A stretch of 64,000 nt of DNA from Pedobacter sp. N36a (GTDB lineage Bacteria; Bacteroidota; Bacteroidia; Sphingobacteriales; Sphingobacteriaceae): contig NZ_JACSZW010000005.1 in assembly GCF_014472395.1 (NCBI RefSeq), forward strand, positions 310,001 to 374,000. The letters run 5' to 3'. Below are positions 38,996-47,488 of this stretch, piece by piece. Below the pieces are notes generated by a model. It did no database searches and was not told the origin of the DNA. It saw only the letters and a list, made by a program, of their open reading frames with translations. The number at the start of each line of letters is the position of its first letter. Position 1 is the first letter of the stretch. The translations under genes were made by a program, and so were the position numbers.

Positions 38996-39949
38996 GTGAA
39001 AATAGCAAACGAAACCAAAGTAGGCATATTAGCAGCCTTTTCAATAGCCTTATTAATCATTGGCTACAACTTTTTAAAAGGCAACGCCATCTTTTCCAGC
39101 GAAACCGTATTGTATGCCAGATATTCTCATGTAGATGGTCTGGGTATTTCCAAACCTGTATTGATCAATGGTTACCAGATTGGTCGTGTGGATCAGCTGA
39201 CTCTTCAGCCAGACGGAACCATTATTGCGACTTTAAAGATTAAAGGAAAATATGAAATTCCTAGCAACAGTATTGCGAGATTGGAAAGCGTAGACCTTTT
39301 AGGTGGTAAAGCGATTGTAATGGCTTTAGGAACAGGAAATGTATTTGCTAAAGATGGAGATACGCTAAACGCAAATGTTGCCAAAGGCCTGCTGGAAACC
39401 GTACAGCCGGTTCAAAAGAAAGCGGAAGTGATCATTGCTAAAATGGACTCGATCTTAACTAGTGTGAACTCCATCCTGAATCCTAACTTTCAGAAAAACG
39501 TAGATAAGAGCTTTAACAGCATTGCTGCGACCCTTGCTTCACTGGAAGCAACTTCTAAGAAAGTTGACCATCTGGTAGGTTCTGAAGGTTCTAGAATCTC
39601 CTCCATCCTGGCTAACGTAGAAGCGATTTCTAACAACCTTAAAAATAACAATGAGAAGATCAACGGGATCCTGAACAACATCAGCACGGTGACTGATCAG
39701 GTGGCTGCTGCGAACTTCAAACAAACCATTGACAACGCCAATAAATCTATGGCCGACTTACAAAGTATTGTAGGAAAGATCAACGAAGGAAAAGGTACTT
39801 TAGGATTATTGATCAATGATACAAAAATGTATGACAACTTAAACAGTGCTTCTAGCAACTTAGACAAGTTGATCATCGACTTGAAAGAAAACCCTAAGCG
39901 TTATGTACACTTCTCCGTTTTCGGTGGAGGCGGTAAAAAAGATAAATAA
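38996..39949 (+). CDS. MCE/MlaD family protein
   Basis: 317 residues from a GTG at 38996. One N-terminal membrane span (VGILAAFSIALLIIGYNFL) anchors it in the inner membrane. An MCE domain (about 35-120) follows, with VDGLGISKPVLINGYQIGRV. The rest is a long helical tail (about 140-300), as in MlaD-like or needle-type MCE proteins. MCE proteins carry lipids between membranes with an ABC transporter. Partner ABC genes (mlaE/mlaF type) are not next to it. It shares a transcript with the two amidases and is followed by a terminator. Confidence 0.88.
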   Translation: MKIANETKVGILAAFSIALLIIGYNFLKGNAIFSSETVLYARYSHVDGLGISKPVLINGYQIGRVDQLTLQPDGTIIATLKIKGKYEIPSNSIARLESVDLLGGKAIVMALGTGNVFAKDGDTLNANVAKGLLETVQPVQKKAEVIIAKMDSILTSVNSILNPNFQKNVDKSFNSIAATLASLEATSKKVDHLVGSEGSRISSILANVEAISNNLKNNNEKINGILNNISTVTDQVAAANFKQTIDNANKSMADLQSIVGKINEGKGTLGLLINDTKMYDNLNSASSNLDKLIIDLKENPKRYVHFSVFGGGGKKDK

Positions 39950-39968
39950 CCGATAAATCATAGAATAC

Positions 39969-40006
39969 AAAAAAGCCTTTCAGTTATATAACTGAAAGGC
40001 TTTTTT
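39969..40006. terminator. bidirectional terminator after MCE gene
   Basis: An 18-bp near-perfect inverted repeat (39969-39986 and 39989-40006), A-run at left foot and T-run at right foot. It lies between the convergent MCE and RNase Z genes. Confidence 0.85.
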
Positions 40007-40022
40007 CATTCAATAGAATTCG

Positions 40023-40934
40023 TTAAACAGAAAATGTACTGCCTTCTGTGGCCAGCTGCGTATTTTCAAAAACAGGCAGGGCTTCTTCCAGCAAAGGCAA
40101 TAGTGTCTTGTATCTGGAAGAGAAATGTCCGATGAGTAATTTAGTAGCCCGGGTCTTTACTGCCGTCTCAGCGGCTTGTAATGCAGTGGTATGGTGCGTT
40201 TGATTGGCCCTTTCCAACAGCTCATGTAAGAAAGTTGCTTCATGATACAGCGTATCACAATCCTGAATCTCTTTAAAGTAACTGCCATCGCACAGCGTAT
40301 CTGAGCAATAGGCGTATTTTCTAGGCTTGTCTGAATCTATGGTATAATCTTGATTGAGCAGAACTCTGCCATCAGGTAAAGTCAGGTCTACCCCTCTTTT
40401 TAGCAAAGGATAATATTCCAGCGGAACGTTTTCTGCCTCTAGTTTCTCGAGGACAACCTTGCGTAGTCTTTTCTTCTCTGTAAAAGTAAATCCGGTACAA
40501 GGGATTCTATGGTTGAGCACAATGGTGGAAACGAGCAGGTCTGAGTTTTCGAAAATCAGCTTCGGTTCATCTGCTGTAACTGGTACAAATTCTATAGGGT
40601 ACCTGATGATCGTTTCAGAATGTTTAAACTGGAGTTCCAGAATTTCCATTAATGCTGGCGGTCCATAGATGCGGATCGGCTTAATCCTTCCGTTCAGGTG
40701 CATCGTAGACAGCAAGCCGATTAACCCGAAATAATGATCTCCATGTAAATGGCTGATAAATACCACATCGATTTTACTGGCTTTGAAACCAAAGCGAATC
40801 AATTGCTGCTGGGTTCCTTCCCCGCAGTCAATCAGGTAAAACTTCTCATTACAGTTTAAAAGCTGCGCACTGGGATTTCTATTGTATACTGGAGTAGCAG
40901 AACTGCTGCCCAAAATGGTAACCTCAAATTTCAT
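40023..40934 (-). CDS. rnz: ribonuclease Z
   Basis: 303 residues. The metallo-beta-lactamase motif FISHLHGDHYFGL (HxHxDH, near residue 61) and the N-terminal EVTILGSSSATP fit RNase Z. Further metal-binding residues are in YCSDT and LIGHFSSRY. The enzyme trims the 3' end of tRNA precursors. Length is the short bacterial form. Its ATG overlaps the stop of the STAS gene by one base, so translation is coupled. All metal ligands seen are intact. Confidence 0.95.
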   Translation of the reverse strand: MKFEVTILGSSSATPVYNRNPSAQLLNCNEKFYLIDCGEGTQQQLIRFGFKASKIDVVFISHLHGDHYFGLIGLLSTMHLNGRIKPIRIYGPPALMEILELQFKHSETIIRYPIEFVPVTADEPKLIFENSDLLVSTIVLNHRIPCTGFTFTEKKRLRKVVLEKLEAENVPLEYYPLLKRGVDLTLPDGRVLLNQDYTIDSDKPRKYAYCSDTLCDGSYFKEIQDCDTLYHEATFLHELLERANQTHHTTALQAAETAVKTRATKLLIGHFSSRYKTLLPLLEEALPVFENTQLATEGSTFSV

Positions 40935-41320
40935 TAACCTTTATCTACACTCCCCAACAATTCCTTCTCAATCTCTTCCATAAAAATCAGGTCGGTGGCC
41001 TCATCTATTTTAGATACAATCACCAGGGACTGGTCCAGGTTAGACATTTCTAATATTTTAGCGAGAACAGGGTTTATTCCGGTGATGATAAATAATCCAT
41101 TTGCTTTTTTACATAAGCGATCGCCAACCAGCAGGCTGCTTAAATCCTGTGAATCATTACATTCTTTAACTGCGGATAAATCCAGTACAATGTTATGGTA
41201 TCCTTCTGCGTTCAATAAAATGAACTCAGATTTTAACTTAGGGGTATTGTCATTTGTAAACTTAGACTCTCTAAGCTTTAAAACCACATACTTTTCATGC
41301 TTATCAACTGAAAATTTCAT
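40934..41320 (-). CDS. STAS domain protein (anti-anti-sigma-like)
   Basis: 128 residues covering one STAS domain (about 1-110): MKFSVDKHEKYVVLKLRESKF then IVLDLSAVKECNDSQDLSSLL. STAS proteins of this size act as antagonists of anti-sigma factors or as regulatory partners of kinases. The usual phosphorylated Ser position falls near NDSQDLSS, so a Ser is available. No partner kinase or sigma factor lies next to it. It heads a two-gene operon with RNase Z under the promoter at 41401-41430. Its partner is unknown. Confidence 0.85.
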   Translation of the reverse strand: MKFSVDKHEKYVVLKLRESKFTNDNTPKLKSEFILLNAEGYHNIVLDLSAVKECNDSQDLSSLLVGDRLCKKANGLFIITGINPVLAKILEMSNLDQSLVIVSKIDEATDLIFMEEIEKELLGSVDKG

Positions 41321-41400
41321 GATATTGATTTATTAGTTTCTATTGCTAAAGTAATTAATTTTATCTGTTATTACTGTCAATCCTATTAATAAATCATTCA

Positions 41401-41430
41401 CAAAAGTACAGATAAGGCGATTTGAACAAA
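41401..41430 (-). promoter_or_regulatory. promoter of the STAS-rnz operon
   Basis: Minus strand: TTTG (41430-41427), an 18-bp spacer, and TACTTTTG (41408-41401). Both elements match the Bacteroidota consensus and fit the expected spacing. The start point would be about 75 bp before the STAS ATG. Its -33 end abuts the purC terminator. Confidence 0.65.
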
Positions 41431-41432
41431 AA

Positions 41433-41480
41433 AAGACAGCCAACGCCACCAAAAAAAATGGCATAACCGCTGGCTGTCTT
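41433..41480 (-). terminator. terminator after purC
   Basis: AAGACAGCCA (41433-41442) pairs with TGGCTGTCTT (41471-41480); an inner GCCA/TGGC stem (41445-41448 with 41459-41462) helps. On the minus strand a T-run follows. It lies about 30 bp after the purC stop. Confidence 0.75.
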
Positions 41481-41508
41481 CAACCTTAAAACCTTGAATA
41501 CTTAGGAA

Positions 41509-42462
41509 TTAATTTCCCAGTAACTGGTTCAAGGATTTAGTCACATTCGCTTCAATGCGCTGAATTACATTTGAGGCTTCGTTTTTAACGAAAGTATCGC
41601 CTGTAATCTGTTCATAAAGCTCAATATAACGCTCTGAAATAGAGCTTACAATTTCTGGAGTCATCACTGGAACTGCTTGTCCGTCCTTGCCCTGGAAACC
41701 ATTTTCGATTAACCATTTACGCACAAATTCTTTTGACAATTGTTTTTGAGGCTCATTCGCATCCTGACGTGCCGCATAACCTTCTGCATAGAAATAACGG
41801 GAAGAATCCGGGGTATGGATTTCATCAATCAAAAAGATCTCTGTACCTACTTTACCAAATTCATACTTGGTATCTACCAGGATCAGGCCGCGCTCTGCGG
41901 CCATCTCTGTACCACGCGCATAAAGGGCTAAAGTATAAGCTTCTAATTTTGTATAATCTTCCACAGAAACAATTCCTTTAGCCAGAATATCTTCTCTTGA
42001 GATGTCTTCATCATGACCTACAGCAGCTTTTGTAGTTGGGGTAATAATAGGCTGAGGTAGTTGATCATTTTCTTTCAGTCCTTCTGGTAAAGCGACACCG
42101 CAAACACTGCGTTTACCAGCGCTGTACTCTCTCCAGGCATGACCTGCAAGGTAACCACGCACTACCATTTCTACTTTGAAGGGCTCACATATGCGCCCGA
42201 TGGTCACCATTTCATCTGGTACATCGATTACCCAGTTTTGCACGATGTCTTTGGTCGCATTTAAAAATTTAGCGGCAATCTGATTGAGTACCTGTCCTTT
42301 AAAAGGAACTGCTTCGGGTAAAACTACATCGAATGCAGATATTCTATCAGTCACCACCATGGCCATAAACTGGTTGTTGATGGTGTATACGTCGCGCACT
42401 TTTCCCTTGTAAAAATTGCTTTGCTGTGGAAAGCTGAAATTGGTTTCTTTAATTGCTGTCAT
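41509..42462 (-). CDS. purC: phosphoribosylaminoimidazole-succinocarboxamide synthase
   Basis: 317 residues from the ATG at 42462 (an upstream TTG would add four residues). It joins CAIR and aspartate with ATP in purine synthesis. Motifs: [11 protein letters not shown] for nucleotide binding, [39 protein letters not shown] and [11 protein letters not shown]. The length fits the longer class of PurC found in Bacteroidota. It lies 38 bp after phoH on the same strand, so they are probably cotranscribed, though no functional link is known. Confidence 0.95.
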   Translation of the reverse strand: MTAIKETNFSFPQQSNFYKGKVRDVYTINNQFMAMVVTDRISAFDVVLPEAVPFKGQVLNQIAAKFLNATKDIVQNWVIDVPDEMVTIGRICEPFKVEMVVRGYLAGHAWREYSAGKRSVCGVALPEGLKENDQLPQPIITPTTKAAVGHDEDISREDILAKGIVSVEDYTKLEAYTLALYARGTEMAAERGLILVDTKYEFGKVGTEIFLIDEIHTPDSSRYFYAEGYAARQDANEPQKQLSKEFVRKWLIENGFQGKDGQAVPVMTPEIVSSISERYIELYEQITGDTFVKNEASNVIQRIEANVTKSLNQLLGN

Positions 42463-42500
42463 GGTATTTGCCAAAGAGCTGTTGTGTTATTTGTTCTTAA

Positions 42501-43469
42501 TTATTGGATATCGCCGTAGGCTTGTAAAATTCTTTTTACCAGTTTGTGCCGCACTACATCTTCCCCCGTCAGGTAAACAATTTCAATACCAGGAATATCG
42601 TCTAAGATACGCAGGGCGTTAAACAGGCCAGACATTTGCTTTTTCGGCAAGTCGATCTGCGTCACATCTCCTGTTACAATAAACTTAGCAGAAGGGCCCA
42701 TCCGGGTGAGGAACATTTTCAGCTGAAGGTCAGTTGAGTTCTGCGCCTCATCCAGAATCACATAACAATTATCGAGCGTTCTACCACGCATGAATGCCAG
42801 AGGGGCAATTTCTATGGTCCTATTTTCAATATATTGCTTCAGTTTTTCTGCTGGAATCATATCATCCAGGGCATCATATAGTGGTCTAAGGTAAGGGTCT
42901 ACTTTTTCCTTCAGATCGCCGGGCAAGAAGCCCAGGCTCTCCCCTGCTTCAACAGCAGGTCTGGTTAAGATGATCCTTTTAATTTCTTTATTTTTCAGTG
43001 CCCGCACAGCTAATGCCACTGCGGTATACGTTTTTCCGGTTCCTGCGGGGCCTATTGCAAATAAAACATCGTTTTTTGCCATGCTGTCTACCATACGCCG
43101 CTGGTTCGCGGTTCTGGCTTTCACCATTAAACCATTCGTCCCAAATACGATGACCTCACCGCCGCCTGTGTTCGCAGGCTTCTCTGTTTCTTTATCCGAA
43201 GGTGTACTGCTCTTCATACTGGAGCCCAGGATAGATTCTACATCATTGGCGCTCAAAGCGAGGTGTTTTTCCAGCTGGTTCAACAAAAGAATATACTTCT
43301 GCTCAAAAACTTTAAGTTCTTTTTCATCGCCCAATACTTTCAGTTCAATCCCTCTTGCTACCATTTTAAGTTTAGGAAACGCATTCTTAATCAGCTCGTA
43401 ATGCTCATTATTCGTTCCCCAAAACTGTACCGGATCTACCGATTCTAATGTTAATTTAAGTTCGTTCAA
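42501..43469 (-). CDS. PhoH family ATPase (PhoH-like/YbeZ)
   Basis: 322 residues from a TTG at 43469, giving the conserved N-terminus MNELKLTLESVDPVQFWG. The frame is open further upstream, but that would place 32 unconserved residues inside the promoter region. Walker A is AIGPAGTGKTYTA (about residue 143), Walker B VILDEAQNST (about 240), and the sensor VTGDVTQIDLP. PhoH-like ATPases are linked to RNA metabolism and ribosome maturation through YbeY. The gene lies 38 bp before purC and opposite a SAM hydroxide adenosyltransferase gene, with a 15-bp inverted repeat between them. Confidence 0.92.
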   Translation of the reverse strand: MNELKLTLESVDPVQFWGTNNEHYELIKNAFPKLKMVARGIELKVLGDEKELKVFEQKYILLLNQLEKHLALSANDVESILGSSMKSSTPSDKETEKPANTGGGEVIVFGTNGLMVKARTANQRRMVDSMAKNDVLFAIGPAGTGKTYTAVALAVRALKNKEIKRIILTRPAVEAGESLGFLPGDLKEKVDPYLRPLYDALDDMIPAEKLKQYIENRTIEIAPLAFMRGRTLDNCYVILDEAQNSTDLQLKMFLTRMGPSAKFIVTGDVTQIDLPKKQMSGLFNALRILDDIPGIEIVYLTGEDVVRHKLVKRILQAYGDIQ

Positions 43470-43506
43470 AATATTGTTTTTTAGTAAGAGGTGTATATTT
43501 TGATAT

Positions 43507-43570
43507 AAAAATTGAATATTTGTAGGCGATTTGCCGCTTACGCAAGAATAAGAATAAATATTCAATTTTT
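43507..43570. repeat. 15-bp perfect inverted repeat in phoH / SAM adenosyltransferase divergent region
   Basis: Arms 43507-43521 and 43556-43570 are exact reverse complements (15 of 15) around a 34-bp spacer. The right arm ends one base before the ATG at 43572. The spacer also holds a small GGC/GCC pair. It could be a two-site operator or an RNA stem hiding the start codon. Confidence 0.7.
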
Positions 43571-43571
43571 A

Positions 43572-44351
43572 ATGGCCATAATTACATTAACAACAGATTT
43601 AGGTTCAAAAGATTTTTATCAGGCTGCACTGAAAGGCAGTATCCTGAGTATCTTGCCTACAGCCAACATTGTTGATGTGACACATGAAGTTCCATCCTTC
43701 AATATTTCTTATGCGGCATTCGTTTTAAAAAATGTATACCCTTATTTTCCTAAAGGCACTGTGCATTTGATTGGCATCGACTCTGTCTTTAGTGAAAACA
43801 CCAGATATATTGCCTTAAAATACAGAGATCACTTTTTTGTAGGTGCAGACAATGGGATTTTTTCGTTGTTGTTTGAAGAAATTCCGGAGGAAATTGTAGA
43901 ATTGAATATTATGCAGGACCTCAAATACCTGCATTTTCCATTAGTGGATATCTTTGTAAAAGCGGCCATTCACCTGGCTAAAGGAGGCAGGTTAAAAGAC
44001 ATTGGCATGCCTACCGACAGCATAGAAGAACGCATGCTGCTAAACCCTGTGATTGAACGTGATATCATCCGCGGAAGTGTCATTTATATTGACACTTTTT
44101 CTAACGTCATTACCAATATTACCAAGGAGTTATTTACCAAAATACAGCGCAACCGGGACTTCACTTTATACTTCAGAAAAAGCGAAACCATTACCCAGCT
44201 CAGCTGGCATTACAACGAGGTTCCTGAGGGTGAGAAACTATGCCTTTTTGGCATTAGCAACCACCTGGAAATTGCCATTAATAAAGGAAAAGCGAGTGGA
44301 CTATTGGGCTTGCACCTCAACGATATCATCCGAATAGAGTTTCATCCTTAA
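43572..44351 (+). CDS. SAM hydroxide adenosyltransferase (SAM-dependent hydrolase, DUF62)
   Basis: 259 residues from the ATG at 43572; the frame extends upstream but that part contains the inverted repeat. The family N-terminus IITLTTDLGSKDFYQAALKG and FVGADNGIFS are present, together with a C-terminal beta domain. Characterised members hydrolyse SAM to adenosine and methionine, using water (hydroxide) as the acceptor. Whether it acts as a SAM-level control here is open. It is followed 11 bp later by a damaged ORF and a small membrane protein gene. Confidence 0.88.
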   Translation: MAIITLTTDLGSKDFYQAALKGSILSILPTANIVDVTHEVPSFNISYAAFVLKNVYPYFPKGTVHLIGIDSVFSENTRYIALKYRDHFFVGADNGIFSLLFEEIPEEIVELNIMQDLKYLHFPLVDIFVKAAIHLAKGGRLKDIGMPTDSIEERMLLNPVIERDIIRGSVIYIDTFSNVITNITKELFTKIQRNRDFTLYFRKSETITQLSWHYNEVPEGEKLCLFGISNHLEIAINKGKASGLLGLHLNDIIRIEFHP

Positions 44352-44362
44352 CCCTACGAAAA

Positions 44363-44646
44363 ATGCTTACCCGTCTGGTCAAAATGCAATTCAACGAAGA
44401 GTTCCTTGCGGAGTTTCAGCAGACTTTTAATGCGGTACAGCCTAAAATCGCTGCTTTTAAAGGCTGTAAGGCGTTCAGCTGCTGCAAGACCAGCACGAGT
44501 CCGGTATCTTCTTTACCATCAGTCTATGGGAAGATGAGGATCATCTGGAGGATTACAGGCGCTCCATCCTGTTCAGGGAAACCTGGACCAGCATCAGACC
44601 ACACTTTGCCGCAAAACCTGAGGCATGGAGTTTGCTTGCACTATAG
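44363..44646 (+). pseudogene. antibiotic-biosynthesis-monooxygenase-like protein, one-base frameshift
   Basis: The first 36 codons give a start like small ABM-domain proteins (MLTRLVKMQFNEEFLAEFQQ). After codon AAG at 44468-44470 the frame breaks: adding one G at AAGGCGTT restores a normal reading through 44646, giving a protein of about 94 residues with VQLLQDQHESGIFF, SLWEDEDHLEDYR and PEAWSLLAL. So a single G is missing, by mutation or sequencing error. The unshifted frame runs into the next gene and is artefactual. ABM proteins act as small monooxygenases or haem-binding dimers. Position 11 bp after the SAM hydrolase gene suggests one transcript. Confidence 0.8.
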
Positions 44647-44662
44647 AAAGAAACACACACAA

Positions 44663-45202
44663 ATGATTAAAAACTTCTTATTGCTGCTTTTTGTTGGATT
44701 TAGTTTCAGCGCGGCGGCCATTCGGGTAGATACGAGCGCTTATCAGCTGCAAAGACTGAAAATTAATGCCTTGCTGTCAGAACGGAGTACAAGGTTCGGA
44801 CAATATGACCAAAGTCTGGATGCCAGAACGGGAATATTTGGCTTTCAAACCAAGAGAGATATTAAAAATTCAAACGAGATACTCAGACAAATTGTCTTGA
44901 ACGACAACAATATTTTTAAGGAGCTTAAGGTGCTGATGGATTATAAAGACCAGGAGGTAAAAAACGTGATCATCACGTCCAATACTACCAATAGCAGAAT
45001 CCAGAATTACATGCTGTCTATCAAGAAATTGCAAGACCAGAATGAGCATTTAAAAAAGGAAATCTCGACCATAGAAAAAGGAAAGACCTTTTACTATTAT
45101 GTCATTGCATTTTTAGGGTTACTAATTGCGGGAATGGTCTTTTTCGGTTATAAAAAGAGATTATTTAACGAATTTCTAAAAACCAATAAGATTGCGCATT
45201 AG
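44663..45202 (+). CDS. small exported or membrane protein of unknown function
   Basis: 179 residues from the ATG at 44663. A signal peptide (NFLLLLFVGFSFSAAA) is followed by a charged helical middle (about residues 30-140) with coiled-coil character near KKLQDQNEHLKKEIST, and a C-terminal hydrophobic span (YYYVIAFLGLLIAGMVFFG) before a short basic tail. The arrangement suggests a protein anchored at its C-terminus with the helical part outside the cytoplasm. A longer frame starting at 44363 is not real: it comes from the frameshifted gene upstream. I do not recognise a family. Confidence 0.7.
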   Translation: MIKNFLLLLFVGFSFSAAAIRVDTSAYQLQRLKINALLSERSTRFGQYDQSLDARTGIFGFQTKRDIKNSNEILRQIVLNDNNIFKELKVLMDYKDQEVKNVIITSNTTNSRIQNYMLSIKKLQDQNEHLKKEISTIEKGKTFYYYVIAFLGLLIAGMVFFGYKKRLFNEFLKTNKIAH

Positions 45203-45229
45203 GCAGCTGATCTGAACTCATAAGATCAG

Positions 45230-46474
45230 CTAGTTGAAATAATTAGTCAGCAGTCCAACTAAAAATTTCGGCTCTACCCATGTTGATTTCGGTGGCATGA
45301 CGCCATCTGCTTCTGCCACTGCAATCACCTGGGCTACTGAGGTTGGGAATAAGGTAAACGCGATGGCAAATAAACCATTATCCACTTTCTCCTGCAATTC
45401 AGGAACGGGAGTCCGCCCGCCTTCAAAGGTAATCCGCGCATCCGTTCTCGGGTCTTTAATGCCCAATATCGGCTCTAAAATAAAGTCCTGCAAGATACTG
45501 ACATCCAGTACCCCTACCGGATTATTGCTGTCGTAAATATCCGGTTTTGGCTGGAGTACATACCAATGTTTGTCAAAATACATCCCCATCTGGTGCAGAT
45601 CAGCAGGTTTCACTGCTGCTGTTACGGGAAGCACCTCAAAACATTCTTTTAAAGTCTTCATAAAATCACCTTTACTCAACTTCCCCATATCTCTGACCAG
45701 TCTGTTGAATTCCAAAACCTTTACTTCTTCGGTGTTCATATACACCGTCGTAAAATAATTATAGGGTTCATTTCCGGTATGTTTATCTGCGTTTAACGAT
45801 TGTTTTTGCAGTCCCATTTTAGCCATTGAGGCCGCACGATGGTGACCATCGGCAATATAAACTGCAGGAATTGCGGCAAAAGCCTTCACTATTTCGACTA
45901 AATCATGAGCATCATCAATCGCCCATATCCGGTGTTCAGTTTGATCTGCAAACACAAAATCAAGTACTGGTTTTAATGCCGTATACTTTTTAATCAGCCG
46001 ATTTATGGTAGGATCGGGATGGTAAGTAATCAGTACCGGATTGGCATCCAAACCAGTTTGCTGCAAGTAATCCGCCAACAAGTTTTCTCTCCGTTCTACC
46101 GTAGATTCATGCTTTTTGATACGGCCTTCCAGATAATCATTGATGTGAGTAAGCGTCCATATTCCCGTCTGACAAAGCCCATCATGTATTACCTGATACA
46201 CATATATTACCGGCACTTTTTCTCGTTCCAGATAATGGTGTTCCAAAAATCCTTCGAAGTTTTCTGCAATTTTCTTAAAAATCAGCTCTTGTCTGGATCC
46301 TCTGAGGTAAGGATTGTCCAGTTCGGGATTAATCAAGTGTAAAAAGCTACAGTTGTTCTCAGAAGCGATCAAACGTGCTTCTCCTGAGCCATAGTTTTCT
46401 AATGGACGGGTGACCACCTTGGTTTGCAGGTGTGTTGCAGGTTTTAATCCGCAAAAAGGCTTTATATTTGGCAT
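45230..46474 (-). CDS. DUF1015 family protein
   Basis: 414 residues from the ATG at 46474, chosen because it gives the family N-terminus MPNIKPFCGLKPATHL. Conserved blocks of DUF1015 follow: LIASENNCSFLHLINPE, YRQGI-like positions (YVYQVIHDGLCQTG), AIDDAHDL and YIADGHHRAASM near residue 210. The biochemical role is unknown. It is last in a run serC-serA-DUF1015 (gap 50 bp after serA), an arrangement I believe recurs in Bacteroidota, which suggests a link to serine metabolism. A hairpin lies between it and serA. Confidence 0.85.
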   Translation of the reverse strand: MPNIKPFCGLKPATHLQTKVVTRPLENYGSGEARLIASENNCSFLHLINPELDNPYLRGSRQELIFKKIAENFEGFLEHHYLEREKVPVIYVYQVIHDGLCQTGIWTLTHINDYLEGRIKKHESTVERRENLLADYLQQTGLDANPVLITYHPDPTINRLIKKYTALKPVLDFVFADQTEHRIWAIDDAHDLVEIVKAFAAIPAVYIADGHHRAASMAKMGLQKQSLNADKHTGNEPYNYFTTVYMNTEEVKVLEFNRLVRDMGKLSKGDFMKTLKECFEVLPVTAAVKPADLHQMGMYFDKHWYVLQPKPDIYDSNNPVGVLDVSILQDFILEPILGIKDPRTDARITFEGGRTPVPELQEKVDNGLFAIAFTLFPTSVAQVIAVAEADGVMPPKSTWVEPKFLVGLLTNYFN

Positions 46475-46490
46475 AGAAGGAATTGGAAAT

Positions 46491-46516
46491 GAGGTGCCCA
46501 ACACATCGGGCACCTC
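46491..46516 (-). other. intercistronic hairpin between serA and DUF1015
   Basis: GAGGTGCCC (46491-46499) and GGGCACCTC (46508-46516) form a 9-bp stem with an 8-nt loop. No T-run follows on either strand, so it is not a clear intrinsic terminator. It may be an RNA stability element or weak attenuator between cotranscribed genes. Confidence 0.5.
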
Positions 46517-46524
46517 ATTAAAAG

Positions 46525-47475
46525 CTATTTATTAAAATGCTCAATCATCAGGTTGGCTAATTCCACACCAATACGTTCTTGTGCTTCATTAGTCGCCGCA
46601 CCAATATGTGGCGTTAAAGAAATTTTAGCATGTTGAAGAATAGCTGCTGCTGGCGTTGGTTCGTTGTCGAACACATCTAAACCTGCGAAAGCTACTTTAC
46701 CACTGTCTAAAGCTGCAATTAAAGCGGCCTCATCAATAGTACCGCCTCTTGAGCAGTTCACCACACCAACACCTGTTTTCATTTGCTCAAACTCCGCTGT
46801 ACCTAAGATAGGCTTGTCTGCGAATGGCGTATGCAAACTAATAAAATCACTGTCGCTGATCACTTCTGCTAAAGAAACTGTTTTCACTGGAATATCCACT
46901 TTGATACCACCTTGAAGATTCAAGGTTAGGTTTCCTTCAAAAGGGAAAAGATCATAAGCCAGTACATTCATACCTAAGCCTAAAGCTACCGTAGCAGTTT
47001 CTCTTCCAATTCTACCGAATCCAATAATACCGATGGTTTTACCTCTCAATTCTACACCTTTAGCGTATGCTTTTTTAAGGGCATTGAATTTAGTATCACC
47101 TTCTACCGGCATTTTTCTATTGGAATCCTGCAGGAAACGAACACCTGTAAACAAATGTGCGAATACCAATTCTGCAACTGATAAAGAAGATGCTGCTGGG
47201 GTATTGATGACTGCTAGGCCTTTACTTCTGGCATAATCCACATCAATATTATCCATACCAACTCCACCTCTACCAATCAGTTTAAGGTTAGGACATTGGT
47301 CTATCAGTTCCTGACGAACTTTTGTGGCACTGCGTACCGTAATTGCATCGTAACTCTGTAAAGCTTCGGCTAATTTATCCTGGGCTACGGTTTCTGTATC
47401 TACTACAAAACCCGCTTGCTCCAATAAGGCTTTTCCGATAGGATCAATCCCATCGTTGGCAAGTATCTTGATCAT
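46525..47475 (-). CDS. serA: D-3-phosphoglycerate dehydrogenase
   Basis: 316 residues from the ATG at 47475 (a TTG just upstream is less likely). It oxidises 3-phosphoglycerate to phosphohydroxypyruvate, the first serine step. The NAD motif GIIGFGRIGRETA is near residue 150. Catalytic blocks are INTPAASSLSVAEL, NCSRGGTIDEAAL and TPHIGAATNEAQERI with the active His. This is the short type without an ACT regulatory domain. It starts 14 bp after serC, so the two are one operon. Confidence 0.94.
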   Translation of the reverse strand: MIKILANDGIDPIGKALLEQAGFVVDTETVAQDKLAEALQSYDAITVRSATKVRQELIDQCPNLKLIGRGGVGMDNIDVDYARSKGLAVINTPAASSLSVAELVFAHLFTGVRFLQDSNRKMPVEGDTKFNALKKAYAKGVELRGKTIGIIGFGRIGRETATVALGLGMNVLAYDLFPFEGNLTLNLQGGIKVDIPVKTVSLAEVISDSDFISLHTPFADKPILGTAEFEQMKTGVGVVNCSRGGTIDEAALIAALDSGKVAFAGLDVFDNEPTPAAAILQHAKISLTPHIGAATNEAQERIGVELANLMIEHFNK

Positions 47476-47488
47476 CAATTATATATTT

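Noticed and set aside
44363..45202. Single 279-codon ORF after the SAM adenosyltransferase gene
   Set aside because: It is a chimera: the first third is a frameshifted reading of one gene, the rest is the separate gene at 44663 with its own signal peptide.
46491..46516. Palindrome as serA terminator
   Set aside because: Good stem but no T-run on either strand, so listed as an intercistronic hairpin and not a terminator.
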